From Lacticaseibacillus zeae DSM 20178 = KCTC 3804 (lineage in GTDB: Bacteria > Bacillota > Bacilli > Lactobacillales > Lactobacillaceae): 64,000 bases of DNA. Made by a program: the position numbers and the translations under genes. Shown here piece by piece: positions 9,791 through 17,334 of this stretch; within the stretch, counting starts at the first letter, position 1, and every line of letters starts with the position of its first letter. The notes beneath the pieces were generated by a model. That model was not told the origin of the DNA. It saw only the letters and a program-made list of their open reading frames with translations, and made no database searches. The DNA is taken from the NCBI RefSeq assembly GCF_000260435.1, contig NZ_BACQ01000036.1, forward strand, positions 53,962 to 117,961, written 5' to 3'.

Positions 9791-10543
9791 TTAACGTGCT
9801 TCCTTGCGCTTCCGTACCACATAACTATCCAGCAAAATCCGACTCATCACCTGCAATGGCAGACGCGAAGCCACCTCATATTTGTCGAAATAGGCGGCTT
9901 TGGATTTATAGCCCACAAATAATTCATCAGCGTATTGGACAATGGGCGCTTCGGCGTTGGTTGTCAAAATAATTTGCGGAATGTCGCGTGCTGCCAGTGT
10001 TTTAGCAGCGGCAACGAGTTCAGGTGTTTCGCCATTCAACGTGATTGTGAGTGCGACTGCTTTCGGACTGATTTGGCCGGCAATGGTTTGAATAATGTTG
10101 GGATCGCTGAAAAATTCGGCGTACTTGCCAAGCAGCTGAAGTTTTAGCGTGACCTCAGAGGCAATCGATTCTGACAAGCCGCGGGCGAGTACCAGGACGA
10201 TCTCGGCTTTTGCGAGCAATTGCACCGAGTCTTCAATCACGGAAACTTTTAAATTATCGAGGGTGTTGTGCACCTCGATTTGATTTTGCATGATCACTTT
10301 TTTAATTTGATCATCCACCTGATCCAGAATGCCAAAAGGTTCAGCGTCCCCAATGCGTTTCAACAAGTCATGCCGAAATTCGGTGTAGCCATTGAAGCCT
10401 TTTTTCTTCATCGTGCGGACAATGGTGGCAGGCGACACGTTGGCAGCGGCGCTTAACTGCGTGATTGAGGCGTTGACGACTGTCTGCTGGTGGTTTTCGA
10501 TGTAATCCCAAAGATACGCTTCTGTTGGACTGAGTGTAGCCAT
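9791..10543 (-). CDS. MurR/RpiR family transcriptional regulator
   Basis: A 250-residue regulator with an N-terminal helix-turn-helix (about 1-75; AAANVSPATIVRTMKKKGF) and a C-terminal SIS sugar-phosphate-binding domain (about 110-245; LVLARGLSESIASEV). I chose the ATG at 10543 because AGGAGG ends 7 nt before it; an upstream in-frame start lacks this. It is divergent from the fruK-fruA operon across a 124-nt gap that also holds a cre-like site, so it very probably controls that operon in response to a phosphorylated sugar. RpiR control is unusual for a fructose-type kinase/PTS pair, which in Firmicutes is more often under a DeoR-type FruR. Confidence 0.85.
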   Translation of the reverse strand: MATLSPTEAYLWDYIENHQQTVVNASITQLSAAANVSPATIVRTMKKKGFNGYTEFRHDLLKRIGDAEPFGILDQVDDQIKKVIMQNQIEVHNTLDNLKVSVIEDSVQLLAKAEIVLVLARGLSESIASEVTLKLQLLGKYAEFFSDPNIIQTIAGQISPKAVALTITLNGETPELVAAAKTLAARDIPQIILTTNAEAPIVQYADELFVGYKSKAAYFDKYEVASRLPLQVMSRILLDSYVVRKRKEAR

Positions 10544-10611
10544 AAACAACCTCCTGAAAAACATTTTCGATCAGGTGACAAAATCGCTGAAAGCAGAAAA
10601 CTCTTTTCAAA

Positions 10612-10626
10612 TGAAAGCGGTTAACA
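10612..10626 (+). promoter_or_regulatory. cre-like CcpA site
   Basis: TGAAAGCGGTTAACA resembles the catabolite-responsive element TGWAANCGNTNWCA, with one extra base in the right half. It lies in the divergent rpiR/fruK gap, 42 nt before the fruK start. Carbon catabolite control is expected for a PTS operon but is not proven. Confidence 0.45.
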
Positions 10627-10667
10627 TGGAGATAAGCAAAAACGAATGACATGAAGGAGCGGTTAAT

Positions 10668-11597
10668 TTGATTTATACCCTGACGTTAAATCCGGCCATT
10701 GATCTTTTTATTAAAACCCAGACAATGGCGCCCAATACGGTGAATCGGACAGATAGCTATGATATTCAGGCGAATGGGAAAGGCGTCAATGTCAGCTGTA
10801 TCTTGAAGCGGCGCGGTGTAGATAACGTCGCGCTCGGCGTGGGTGGTGGTTTTACGCTGGATTATATCGCCGATTTTTTGACGCAGCAGGGCATTCGCAA
10901 TCATTTTTATAAAGATGCGGGATTTACCCGGATTAATGTGTTTACGCGGGTTGTGAGTGACAACACCGAATACAAACTGGTCAATCCCGGTCCCGAAATT
11001 AGCCCGACAACATTAAAACAATTATATCAACAACTGACCACGCTTGGCGGCGAAGATTGGCTCTGCGTCTCGGGCAGTTTTGCGCAGGGCATTGAACCGA
11101 GCTTTTTGCTGAAGCTGGGTGCCTTGAGTCAGGAGCGAGGTTTTCAGCTGATCATCGATAGTGCCTATCCTGAAGCCGTCAAAGCTTTGGCGTACCGGCC
11201 ACTATTAGTGAAGCCGAATGATGCGGAGTTGATGAGCTGGTTTGATCAATCTGGCGCGGCTGATCTGGCGACTATGGTGGCTTTGGGTCATCGCGCACTG
11301 GATGCCAGAACGCAGAATATTCTGGTTTCATTGGGTGCCGCCGGAGCTTTGTTCATGAATCATGAAGTTACGCTGGTCGGTAACGCCCCTAAAATTGACG
11401 TGCTCAATACGGCAGGCGCTGGTGACACCATGCTCGGCACCTTTTTAGCCGGGTTGTATCAAAAGCAGGATTTAGCCGCCACTTTGAAATTAGCGATTGC
11501 GGCCGGCAGCGACACGGCCCGGCGCGCGTGGATTACGGATTTTACCCAGACAGATGAATTATTGACGCAAATTGAAATCAAGCAACTGGAGGGATAG
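10668..11597 (+). CDS. fruK: 1-phosphofructokinase / tagatose-6-phosphate kinase family (PfkB fold)
   Basis: A 309-residue ribokinase-fold sugar-phosphate kinase, probably converting fructose 1-phosphate to fructose 1,6-bisphosphate with ATP. The N-terminus TLNPAIDLFI and the NGKGVNVS substrate motif are typical of FruK/LacC. The C-terminal NTAGAGDTMLGTF holds the anion hole and the catalytic Asp (GAGD). The start is TTG at 10668, preceded by AAGGAG. The EIIBCA gene follows 3 nt later, so the two form one operon in which the PTS delivers the sugar 1-phosphate. LacC-type tagatose-6-phosphate kinase is the main alternative; adjacency to a fructose-class PTS favours FruK. Confidence 0.85.
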   Translation: MIYTLTLNPAIDLFIKTQTMAPNTVNRTDSYDIQANGKGVNVSCILKRRGVDNVALGVGGGFTLDYIADFLTQQGIRNHFYKDAGFTRINVFTRVVSDNTEYKLVNPGPEISPTTLKQLYQQLTTLGGEDWLCVSGSFAQGIEPSFLLKLGALSQERGFQLIIDSAYPEAVKALAYRPLLVKPNDAELMSWFDQSGAADLATMVALGHRALDARTQNILVSLGAAGALFMNHEVTLVGNAPKIDVLNTAGAGDTMLGTFLAGLYQKQDLAATLKLAIAAGSDTARRAWITDFTQTDELLTQIEIKQLEG

Positions 11598-11600
11598 AGA

Positions 11601-13586
11601 ATGGCAAAATATGATTTGATTGCGGCAACCGGCTGTGCGACTGGCATTGCGCACACTTATATGGCGCAAGAAGCGTTGGAACAAGCTGCTAAAAAGATGG
11701 GCTTAACCATCAAAGTGGAAACACATGGGCAGACCGGTGTGGACGATCCGTTGACCCAGGATGAAATCTCAGGAGCCAAAGGGGTGGTTATCGCTTCGGA
11801 CATTGATGTGGATGCCGATCGCTTTGCCGGCAAGCCGTTGGTGAATGTTCCGGTAGCAGCCGGTATTCGCGAACCGGACAAACTCATCAAGGAAGCTTTG
11901 AGCAACAGCACGCCGGTTTACATGCCAAAAGGTGGGACAGCCAAGGCCGGCACCGATGAAAACGTTGAAACCAGTACTGCCGGCATCGGCAATAAGATTT
12001 ATACTAGCTTAATGAACGGGGTTTCGCATATGCTGCCGCTGGTGGTAGCCGGTGGGGTGTTGATCGCCGTTTCATTTTTCTGGGGGATTTACTCGGCTGA
12101 CCCGAAGAATGCCGAATACAACCAATTCGCGGCCATGCTCAATGCGGTCGGCAGTGCAGCGATGGGCTTGATGGTGCCGGTCTTAGCGGCATACATCGGA
12201 GAAGCTGTGGCGAAGCGGTCCGGCTTAATTGTCGGCATGGCAGTCGGTATGATTGCCTACAACGGCGGCAACGGGTCCGGATTCCTAGGCGCAATTGTCG
12301 GCGGCTACATGGCCGGACTGGTTATTCTAATGTTACAAAAAGTGTTTGCGTTCATGCCTGACAAGGAATTTCGCGGCCTAAAAGCGATTTTCCTTTATCC
12401 AGTATTAGGGGTCTTCATTGCTGGCTCGATTATGTATCTCATCAACACGCCAATGAAGGCGATGAATCTCGGCTTGATGGCGTGGTTAAAAGGACTTGAA
12501 AGTTCCAGCCCGATTATTTTAGGCGTTGTGGTCGGCGTCATGTGTGCTGCCGATTTTGGCGGCCCGATTAACAAAGCTGCGTATCTGACAGGAACCGCAC
12601 TGCTCGCACAAGGCAATTACTTTTTCATGGCGGGTGTGTCAGCTGCCTGCATCGCACCGCCACTGGCAACCACGATTTCGGTTTTGCTGAATCCTAAAGC
12701 CTATAATCGAGACGAACGCAGTGCCGGTTACGTCAATGCTTTGCTAGGGTCAACGCATATTACCGAAGGCGCAATTCCGTTCGCTGCCAAAAATCCACTG
12801 ATGAACATTCCTGCCTTTATGGTTGGCTCGGCGATCGCGGCAGTGTTGACGTACATGTCGCGCATTCAGGTGCCGGCACCCCACGGCGGGTTCATCGTTT
12901 TGCCACTGGTGAACAAACCGTTTCTCTGGGTCGCCTGGATTCTGGTTGGTGCGGCTGCATCAGGCGTTCTTTTGGCCATGATTGCCGGCCGTTCTGCTAG
13001 AAAACGCGGCGTGAAAACCGGCGTGGTTGAAGCGGCTTTAGCAACAGAAGGCGCTGCAGACGATGCAACTGCGGCACCGGTGAAGGTTGATCCGGCACGC
13101 AACCAGCCGGCGCCGGTCGATGATCAGGCTGATCAGACTTTTGATCCGAGCGATATTTTGAGTAAGGAAAATATTGAAGTTGATGTGCCCGCTAAAACGC
13201 GTGACGATGTTTTACACTATTTGGCGGACATGGCGGTTAAGAACGGCCTTGCCACAGATGCCGATGCGATTTTCAAAAAGTATGTTGCGCGGGAAGAGGA
13301 AGGTTCAACTGGGATGGAAAAAGGCATCGCCATTCCGCATGCACAGGATGCCACAATTAAGCAGTCGGCAATGCTGGTGTTGCACTTGGCGCAGCCGGTT
13401 GACTGGAAGACCTTTGATGGCAAGCCGGTGACAGCCGTAATTTCGTTTTTGATTCCGGAACATGATAGCGGTGGTCATTTGAAGTATTTGTCGAATACGG
13501 CGAAGTTGCTGACGCATGAAGATTTTGTCAAGGCGTTTCAGGCGGCACGGACGCCGGATGCTTTGTATGCGTTGTTTAAACGTTAG
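11601..13586 (+). CDS. fruA: PTS fructose-class permease EIIBCA
   Basis: A 661-residue fused permease that imports and phosphorylates a ketose-type sugar. The domain order is B-C-A. EIIB is residues about 1-100, with the phosphorylated Cys12 in ATGCATGIAHTYMA. EIIC is about 125-465, with many membrane helices (HMLPLVVAGGVLIAVSFFWG) and the GGPINKAAY motif. A linker rich in Ala, Asp and Pro leads to EIIA at about 510-661, with the active His580 in GIAIPHAQD. The start is ATG with an AGGGA site. It follows fruK by 3 nt and ends just before a hairpin terminator. The exact sugar cannot be read from the sequence; fructose is the usual substrate of the class. The RpiR regulator and the B-C-A order leave room for another ketose. 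Confidence 0.88.
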   Translation: MAKYDLIAATGCATGIAHTYMAQEALEQAAKKMGLTIKVETHGQTGVDDPLTQDEISGAKGVVIASDIDVDADRFAGKPLVNVPVAAGIREPDKLIKEALSNSTPVYMPKGGTAKAGTDENVETSTAGIGNKIYTSLMNGVSHMLPLVVAGGVLIAVSFFWGIYSADPKNAEYNQFAAMLNAVGSAAMGLMVPVLAAYIGEAVAKRSGLIVGMAVGMIAYNGGNGSGFLGAIVGGYMAGLVILMLQKVFAFMPDKEFRGLKAIFLYPVLGVFIAGSIMYLINTPMKAMNLGLMAWLKGLESSSPIILGVVVGVMCAADFGGPINKAAYLTGTALLAQGNYFFMAGVSAACIAPPLATTISVLLNPKAYNRDERSAGYVNALLGSTHITEGAIPFAAKNPLMNIPAFMVGSAIAAVLTYMSRIQVPAPHGGFIVLPLVNKPFLWVAWILVGAAASGVLLAMIAGRSARKRGVKTGVVEAALATEGAADDATAAPVKVDPARNQPAPVDDQADQTFDPSDILSKENIEVDVPAKTRDDVLHYLADMAVKNGLATDADAIFKKYVAREEEGSTGMEKGIAIPHAQDATIKQSAMLVLHLAQPVDWKTFDGKPVTAVISFLIPEHDSGGHLKYLSNTAKLLTHEDFVKAFQAARTPDALYALFKR

Positions 13587-13605
13587 GTATGTTTGTAGGC
13601 GTGAG

Positions 13606-13632
13606 AAGTCTCCCGGTGGGGGGCTTTTTTTT
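13606..13632 (+). terminator. fruK-fruA operon terminator
   Basis: AAGTCTCCC pairs with GGGGGGCTT, with two G-U pairs and a short loop, followed by a run of eight T. It starts 20 nt after the fruA stop. Confidence 0.75.
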
Positions 13633-13686
13633 GCGTTAGAGGATGTTCTATTTGAGGCAAATGTGAGGGGCGGGCTTTCGTGTTCT

Positions 13687-13808
13687 ATAACGCGTTCGCT
13701 GGCGCAGAAGCCTACATGTAAGGACCTCGAAACCAAATGGCCAAAGCCCAGCCATTTGGTTTCGAGGCCACTTACACTCCGGCTTCTAACCGCGCCAGCT
13801 CACGCTCA
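13687..13808 (+). repeat. R1 hairpin repeat, copy a
   Basis: An approximately 120-nt imperfect palindrome of the R1 family. It runs from ATAACGCGTTCG to the CTCACGCTCAC end. The inner stem CTCGAAACCAAATGG/CCATTTGGTTTCGAG is perfect. The middle stem AGAAGCC/GGCTTCT and TGTAAG/CTTACA also pair. It lies between the fruA terminator and the C-rich sRNA candidate. Confidence 0.85.
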
Positions 13809-13812
13809 CACC

Positions 13813-13840
13813 AAAAAAGGCCGCTGGGTGGGCGGCCTTT
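13813..13840. terminator. Hairpin terminator, stronger on the minus strand
   Basis: GGCCGC(13819-13824)/GCGGCC(13832-13837) with T4 on the plus side and T6 on the minus side. It would form the 3' end of the minus-strand sRNA candidate. Confidence 0.7.
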
Positions 13841-13949
13841 TGGGGGTGTCTGATCGTTTGGGGGACGATCGACGATTTCTACTTTGGAGGAGTAAAAATG
13901 AAAAAGTTGGGTTGGGGTTTTAGGAATGAGTGGGTAGCTCATTTCTATG
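13813..13949 (-). ncRNA. Candidate C-rich small RNA, copy 1
   Basis: Read on the minus strand, this is a compact RNA of about 135 nt. It has a 5' hairpin AAUGAG-CUACCCA-CUCAUU, then unpaired CCUAAAACCCCAACCCAA, a U-rich stretch, and the anti-Shine-Dalgarno segment CUCCUCCAAAG. A second hairpin follows, GAUCGU-CCCCCAA-ACGAUC. The RNA ends with terminator GGCCGC-CCACCCA-GCGGCC and six U. The locus at 17105-17240 has the same order, with a changed but still paired second stem. A TAGTAT element, shared by both copies, lies at 13956-13961, about one helical turn before the first hairpin. C-rich loops and CUCCUCC are typical of Firmicute sRNAs that block ribosome binding sites. The function here is inference. 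The alternative is the plus-strand peptide listed separately. Confidence 0.5.
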
Positions 13950-13975
13950 TTTCTTATACTACAGACAGGGTGTGA
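13898..13975 (+). CDS. Possible 25-residue micropeptide, copy 1
   Basis: ATG at 13898 follows TTTGGAGGAG at a good distance. The peptide contains GFRNEWVAHFY, also present in the 24-residue product at 17192-17266. Between the copies there is a 1-nt difference in a T run and a compensating change upstream, so frame and stop position are kept; one synonymous change (GTA/GTG) is seen. This supports coding. However, the ribosome binding site, the conserved hairpin and the terminator are equally explained by a minus-strand sRNA. I do not recognise the peptide; it has no signal or membrane segment. Confidence 0.3.
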   Translation: MKKLGWGFRNEWVAHFYVSYTTDRV

Positions 13976-14186
13976 ATGAAATGTGAAGGCAAATGCAATA
14001 TTCTATTATATCTTTGTGGTGATTGTGTTCACATTTGAATTCACTGCTTGCGTCGCCGAGGTTGGTTAGTTTGACGGAGGGTTAATTAACGAAACAAACG
14101 TTCTTTATGCAAATCCGAACATTTCGTGTTAAACTTTTTTCAGCAGTACAAGTCGCCTTAAGGGCCAAGGTAAGTGGGGTGGTAAC

Positions 14187-14660
14187 ATGAAGAAGCAACA
14201 TATCGTTGTACGGGTTCGCCGTCCGGATGGGTTGGTTTTGGACTTCCGGTTACCAAAAGATGTTACGCATGCAATTAAGGTAAGTCCGCAAACTGACTGG
14301 TTTGAGCGTCTGCGCGGTGGACTGATTGTCGCACCAATGGCACCATATGTCGGCAAAGGGCATACCGCGTTTTTCATCGGTCGGATTGAACGGGTTTATT
14401 ATTCAGGACGGCAGTTAAAACGCTTTACGCGAAGCCAGTTTCTGTTGCCGGATGTTTGGCGCGAGCAGGATTTACTTGAGAGCTTCACGTTTCTGCGGCA
14501 TGATCATGCATGGCTGAATCGTCTCTACATTAAAGACGATCTGCGCTATTGGTATCACGATGCGAATTCGCGCATTTTGACCAAAATCCGTGATTGGCAT
14601 TGTAAAGTGGTTTATCGGCGTTTTCAAAGCGGCCGGCAAGGATTGATTCCTAATTTCTGA
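14187..14660 (+). CDS. Conserved-looking hypothetical protein, 157 residues
   Basis: A basic, soluble protein rich in Arg, Tyr and Trp (VRVRRPDGLVLDFRLPKD near the start, YRRFQSGRQG near the end). There is no membrane segment, signal peptide or catalytic motif that I recognise. The start is ATG at 14187, preceded by a G-rich GGGGTGG stretch that can serve as a ribosome binding site. Codon use resembles the neighbours. It stands alone, between the sRNA candidate locus and its own terminator at 14691. No function is proposed. Confidence 0.75.
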   Translation: MKKQHIVVRVRRPDGLVLDFRLPKDVTHAIKVSPQTDWFERLRGGLIVAPMAPYVGKGHTAFFIGRIERVYYSGRQLKRFTRSQFLLPDVWREQDLLESFTFLRHDHAWLNRLYIKDDLRYWYHDANSRILTKIRDWHCKVVYRRFQSGRQGLIPNF

Positions 14661-14690
14661 TTGGAGCGCAAAATAGGTAAGAAACGATTG

Positions 14691-14718
14691 AAAAGCAGGT
14701 CAAGGCGGCCTGCTTTTT
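14691..14718 (+). terminator. Terminator
   Basis: AAAGCAGG (14692-14699) pairs with CCTGCTTT (14709-14716), followed by T residues. It serves the 14187 gene, and in reverse the convergent DUF554 gene. Confidence 0.75.
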
Positions 14719-14729
14719 AGATGCCTAAT

Positions 14730-15428
14730 TTATAGAAAATACTGACCAGTCAGAATCGCCAGGAGAACGAGCAACCCTGGCAAGAGATTGGAGATCCGAA
14801 TTTTGGTGATATCCATGAGATTCAAGCCGATGCCCAGAATCATCAAGCCGCCAATTGCGCCGATTTCGCGCAAGGAGGTCGCCAGTAAGGTTTTGGGGAT
14901 GAATTGGACTAAAAAACTGGCTAACAACGTGATGGTACCTTGATACAAGACCACGGGAATGGCAGAGAACATAACGCCGACGCCAAGTGAGGCGGTCATC
15001 ATGATGGCCATGAAGCCATCCATGACTGCTTTCGTGTAAAGTGTGGCGTTATCACCGGACACGCCGGCCTGGATCGCGCCCAGAATGCTCATGGCACCGA
15101 TGACGGCGATTAAAGTAGCGGTGACAAACCCTTCCGCGAAGTGGCTGTTGCCTTTTGCAAAGCGCTCCTGCAGTTTGAGGCCGAGATGATTCATGCCGTC
15201 TTCGATATGCAGCCACTCACCCAACAAGCCGCCAAGACACAGGCTAATGATGATGACAACGAAGCTTTTGGTCTGCAACGCCATCTGAATGCCAAGTGCA
15301 AACGTGCCAAGTCCCAGACTTTTGGTAATCGTGTCCTTGGCGTTGTCGCTAATATTGTGCAAAACCAGCCCGAGCAGACCGCCGCCGATAATGGTTAAGC
15401 CGTTGACAATGGAACCCATGAACATCAT
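14730..15428 (-). CDS. DUF554 family membrane protein
   Basis: A 232-residue integral membrane protein with about six or seven hydrophobic segments. It begins GSIVNGLTIIGGGLLG, as DUF554/YdfK-type proteins do, and contains the family-like GVMFSAIPVVLYQGTITLLA near the end. The ATG at 15428 is chosen because GGTGGAG lies 7 nt upstream; longer in-frame starts lack a site. The family has no established biochemical role, although a transport or channel function is often assumed. It is a single gene, convergent with the 14187 gene. Confidence 0.85.
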   Translation of the reverse strand: MMFMGSIVNGLTIIGGGLLGLVLHNISDNAKDTITKSLGLGTFALGIQMALQTKSFVVIIISLCLGGLLGEWLHIEDGMNHLGLKLQERFAKGNSHFAEGFVTATLIAVIGAMSILGAIQAGVSGDNATLYTKAVMDGFMAIMMTASLGVGVMFSAIPVVLYQGTITLLASFLVQFIPKTLLATSLREIGAIGGLMILGIGLNLMDITKIRISNLLPGLLVLLAILTGQYFL

Positions 15429-15494
15429 TGTTTTTCTCCACCTTGTGTGTATGATTGCTATCACTGACCGAACCATCATAGCATGTTTTCAAAA

Positions 15495-15615
15495 GAGCGT
15501 GAGCAGGCCCGGTTAGAAACCGGAGCATAAGTGGCCTCGAACCTAAATGGCTGGGCTTTGGCCATTTAGGTTCGAGGTCCTTATGCGTAGGTTTCTGGGC
15601 CTGCGAGCGCGTTTC
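15495..15615 (-). repeat. R1 hairpin repeat, copy b (reverse orientation)
   Basis: A full R1 element in reverse orientation. The inner stem CTCGAACCTAAATGG/CCATTTAGGTTCGAG is perfect and differs from copy a by paired changes. The middle stem is AGAAACC/GGTTTCT. It lies between the divergent DUF554 gene and recA, upstream of the recA promoter. Confidence 0.85.
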
Positions 15616-15650
15616 AGAGACGCAGCAGAGAACTTTTGTCTAGAGGCCCT

Positions 15651-15690
15651 TGCACGCAGGTTTCTTGCCCAGCGACCGCGTTTTCAGCCC
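15651..15690 (-). repeat. R1 fragment next to copy b
   Basis: GGCCCTTGCACGCAGG followed by TTTCTTGCCCAGCGACCGCG resembles the distal half of copy b (GGTCCTTATGCGTAGG...GCGAGCGCG), but its partner half is missing. It is a decayed tandem copy. Confidence 0.55.
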
Positions 15691-15792
15691 ATCAATAACA
15701 GCAGGTTTTTCCCAATCGCCCGGTTGCTTCAGGTAAAATAGAAGGGAAACCAATTTGGCACGCAGAAAAATCCGTTTTGTTGAACGAAAAGC

Positions 15793-15821
15793 TTGCAAAA
15801 AACAAACGCATGTTCGATAAT
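15793..15821 (+). promoter_or_regulatory. recA promoter with embedded LexA (DinR) box
   Basis: TTGCAA (15793-15798) and GATAAT (15816-15821) are separated by exactly 17 nt. The spacer holds CAAACGCATGTTCG (15803-15816), whose complement CGAACATGCGTTTG fits the Gram-positive LexA consensus CGAACNNNNGTTYG. Bound LexA would cover the promoter, so recA is SOS-induced. Confidence 0.85.
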
Positions 15822-15870
15822 GTAACTAGTGTATTTTAAGCGCTGTGTGCGCGTAATTAAGGAGACAATT

Positions 15871-17064
15871 ATGGCGAAGAAAACGACCACAAAGAATACG
15901 AATACAAAATCTGATACCACAGATCGCGAAACCGAATTAGAAAAGGCGCTGCAGAAAATCAAGAAGGCGTTTGGTGAAGGCGCCGTGATGAAGATGGGTG
16001 ATCGGCCGGAGCTGAAGGTTGATGTTGTTTCGACCGGCATTCTTTCACTGGACCTGGCGCTTGGTGTCGGCGGGTTGCCACGCGGCCGGATTGTGGAAAT
16101 CTATGGTCCTGAAAGTACCGGGAAAACCACAATTGCGTTACAGACGATCGCCGAGTTGCAAAAATCCGGCGGCAAGGCAGCTTATATTGATGCCGAAAAC
16201 GCGATGGATCCAAAATATGCGGCTGAATTGGGGGTTAACATTGACGACCTTCTGTTATCCCAGCCAAACTCGGGTGAACAGGGATTGGAAATTGCCGAAA
16301 TGCTGATCGAATCCGCCGCCGTTGATATTGTCGTGATTGATTCCGTTGCCGCTTTGGTTCCCAAGGCTGAAATCGAAGGCGCCATTGGTGACAGTCATGT
16401 CGGTTTGCAGGCGCGGCTAATGTCGCAAGCGCTGCGTAAAATGGCCGGGTCGATTAACAATACCAATACATTGGTCATCTTTATCAATCAGTTGCGGGAA
16501 AAAGTCGGCGTGATGTTTGGTAATCCGGAAGTTACGCCGGGTGGACGCGCCTTGAAGTTTTATGCCTCGGTTCGTATTGAGGTCAAAAAAGGCCAGCAAG
16601 TCAAAGATGGTAAGGACGTAATCGGTTTTGCCAGCAAACTGAAGGTTACCAAGAATAAGGTTGCGCCACCATTTAAGACGGTTGAAACCACGATGTCATT
16701 TGGTCATGGGATCGAGCACAACACCGACATGATCAACTTAGTGACGGAAAAAGACAGTAAGTTTGATGTCATCACCAAGTCGGGATCTTGGTACAACTAT
16801 GGCAAAGAGCGGTTGGGCCAAGGGCTTGTGAACGCCTCCCATTATCTGGATGAACATCCGGAAATCTCTAAGGAAATTGAAGCCAAAATCCGCGAACAGG
16901 CTGCACCTAAGAAGCCTGAAGAAACGGACGACGACAAGAAGGATGCTAAAAAAGACGTCAAGTCAACCGACGAAGCCAAGACTGAAAAGCCAGCTGAGGC
17001 CGATGAAAAGCAGGATGACAAGAAAGACGATCCGTCAAGCTTTGGCGTTGACCGCTTAGTTTAA
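15871..17064 (+). CDS. recA: RecA recombinase
   Basis: A 397-residue strand-exchange ATPase. It forms filaments on single-stranded DNA for homologous recombination and stimulates LexA self-cleavage. Walker A is GPESTGKT (79-86). Walker B is [20 protein letters not shown]. The conserved [17 protein letters not shown] and [14 protein letters not shown] are present. The last 50 residues form a Lys/Asp/Glu-rich tail ending SSFGVDRLV. The start is ATG at 15871 after AAGGAG; a longer frame reaches upstream but has no such site. The core after residue about 245 ([32 protein letters not shown]) differs from the RecA sequence usual in lactobacilli. The gene is not in the common cinA-recA-rny order. 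The LexA box argues that it is a working SOS gene. A second recA elsewhere in the genome cannot be excluded. Confidence 0.95.
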   Translation: MAKKTTTKNTNTKSDTTDRETELEKALQKIKKAFGEGAVMKMGDRPELKVDVVSTGILSLDLALGVGGLPRGRIVEIYGPESTGKTTIALQTIAELQKSGGKAAYIDAENAMDPKYAAELGVNIDDLLLSQPNSGEQGLEIAEMLIESAAVDIVVIDSVAALVPKAEIEGAIGDSHVGLQARLMSQALRKMAGSINNTNTLVIFINQLREKVGVMFGNPEVTPGGRALKFYASVRIEVKKGQQVKDGKDVIGFASKLKVTKNKVAPPFKTVETTMSFGHGIEHNTDMINLVTEKDSKFDVITKSGSWYNYGKERLGQGLVNASHYLDEHPEISKEIEAKIREQAAPKKPEETDDDKKDAKKDVKSTDEAKTEKPAEADEKQDDKKDDPSSFGVDRLV

Positions 17065-17104
17065 GCAGCGCCGACATTAGTTTTCAATAGTTTATAAGTC
17101 CACA

Positions 17105-17240
17105 ACAAAAGGCTCGCTGCCAAACGCAGCGGGCCTTTTTTGGGGTGATGATCGGATGGGGGCCAATCATCTTTTTCTTTGGAGGAGAAAAATGAAAATT
17201 AGGTTGGGGTTTAGGAATGAGTGGGTGGCTCATTTCTATG
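17105..17240 (-). ncRNA. Candidate C-rich small RNA, copy 2
   Basis: This has the same order of parts as the candidate at 13813-13949. The 5' hairpin AAUGAG-CCACCCA-CUCAUU is followed by CCUAAACCCCAACCUAA and CUCCUCCAAAG. The second hairpin is GAUGAUUGG-CCCCCAU-CCGAUCAUC; its stem is rewritten relative to copy 1 but still pairs with one mismatch, and the C5 loop is kept. The terminator GGCCCGCTGC/GCAGCGAGCC is shared with recA. The conserved TAGTAT lies at 17247-17252. It sits downstream of the aminotransferase gene on the same strand, so it could be a free sRNA or a 3'-UTR product of that mRNA. Confidence 0.5.
17107..17141. terminator. recA terminator, bidirectional
   Basis: GGCTCGCTGC (17111-17120) pairs with GCAGCGGGCC (17126-17135) with one mismatch, followed by TTTTTT on the plus strand and TTTTG on the minus strand. 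Confidence 0.85.
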
Positions 17241-17266
17241 GTGCCAATACTACTGGCAAAGTTTGA
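17192..17266 (+). CDS. Possible 24-residue micropeptide, copy 2
   Basis: ATG at 17192 lies 5 nt after GGAGGAG. The product contains GFRNEWVAHFY, as in the 13898-13975 peptide, with a different short C-terminus ending in V and TGA at the aligned position. It starts about 50 nt after the recA terminator, with no room for an ordinary promoter between. This favours the reading that the minus strand is the functional one. Confidence 0.3.
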   Translation: MKIRLGFRNEWVAHFYGANTTGKV

Positions 17267-17334
17267 CGAAAATGTGATGGTTACTTTGTCATTTTGTAAA
17301 GTTTACCATCTAAGCAATACGGTTCGTCAGGTGA

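Noticed and set aside
14129..14377. Minus-strand 82-residue frame opposite the 14187 gene
   Set aside because: It has no ribosome binding site and overlaps a gene with normal features.
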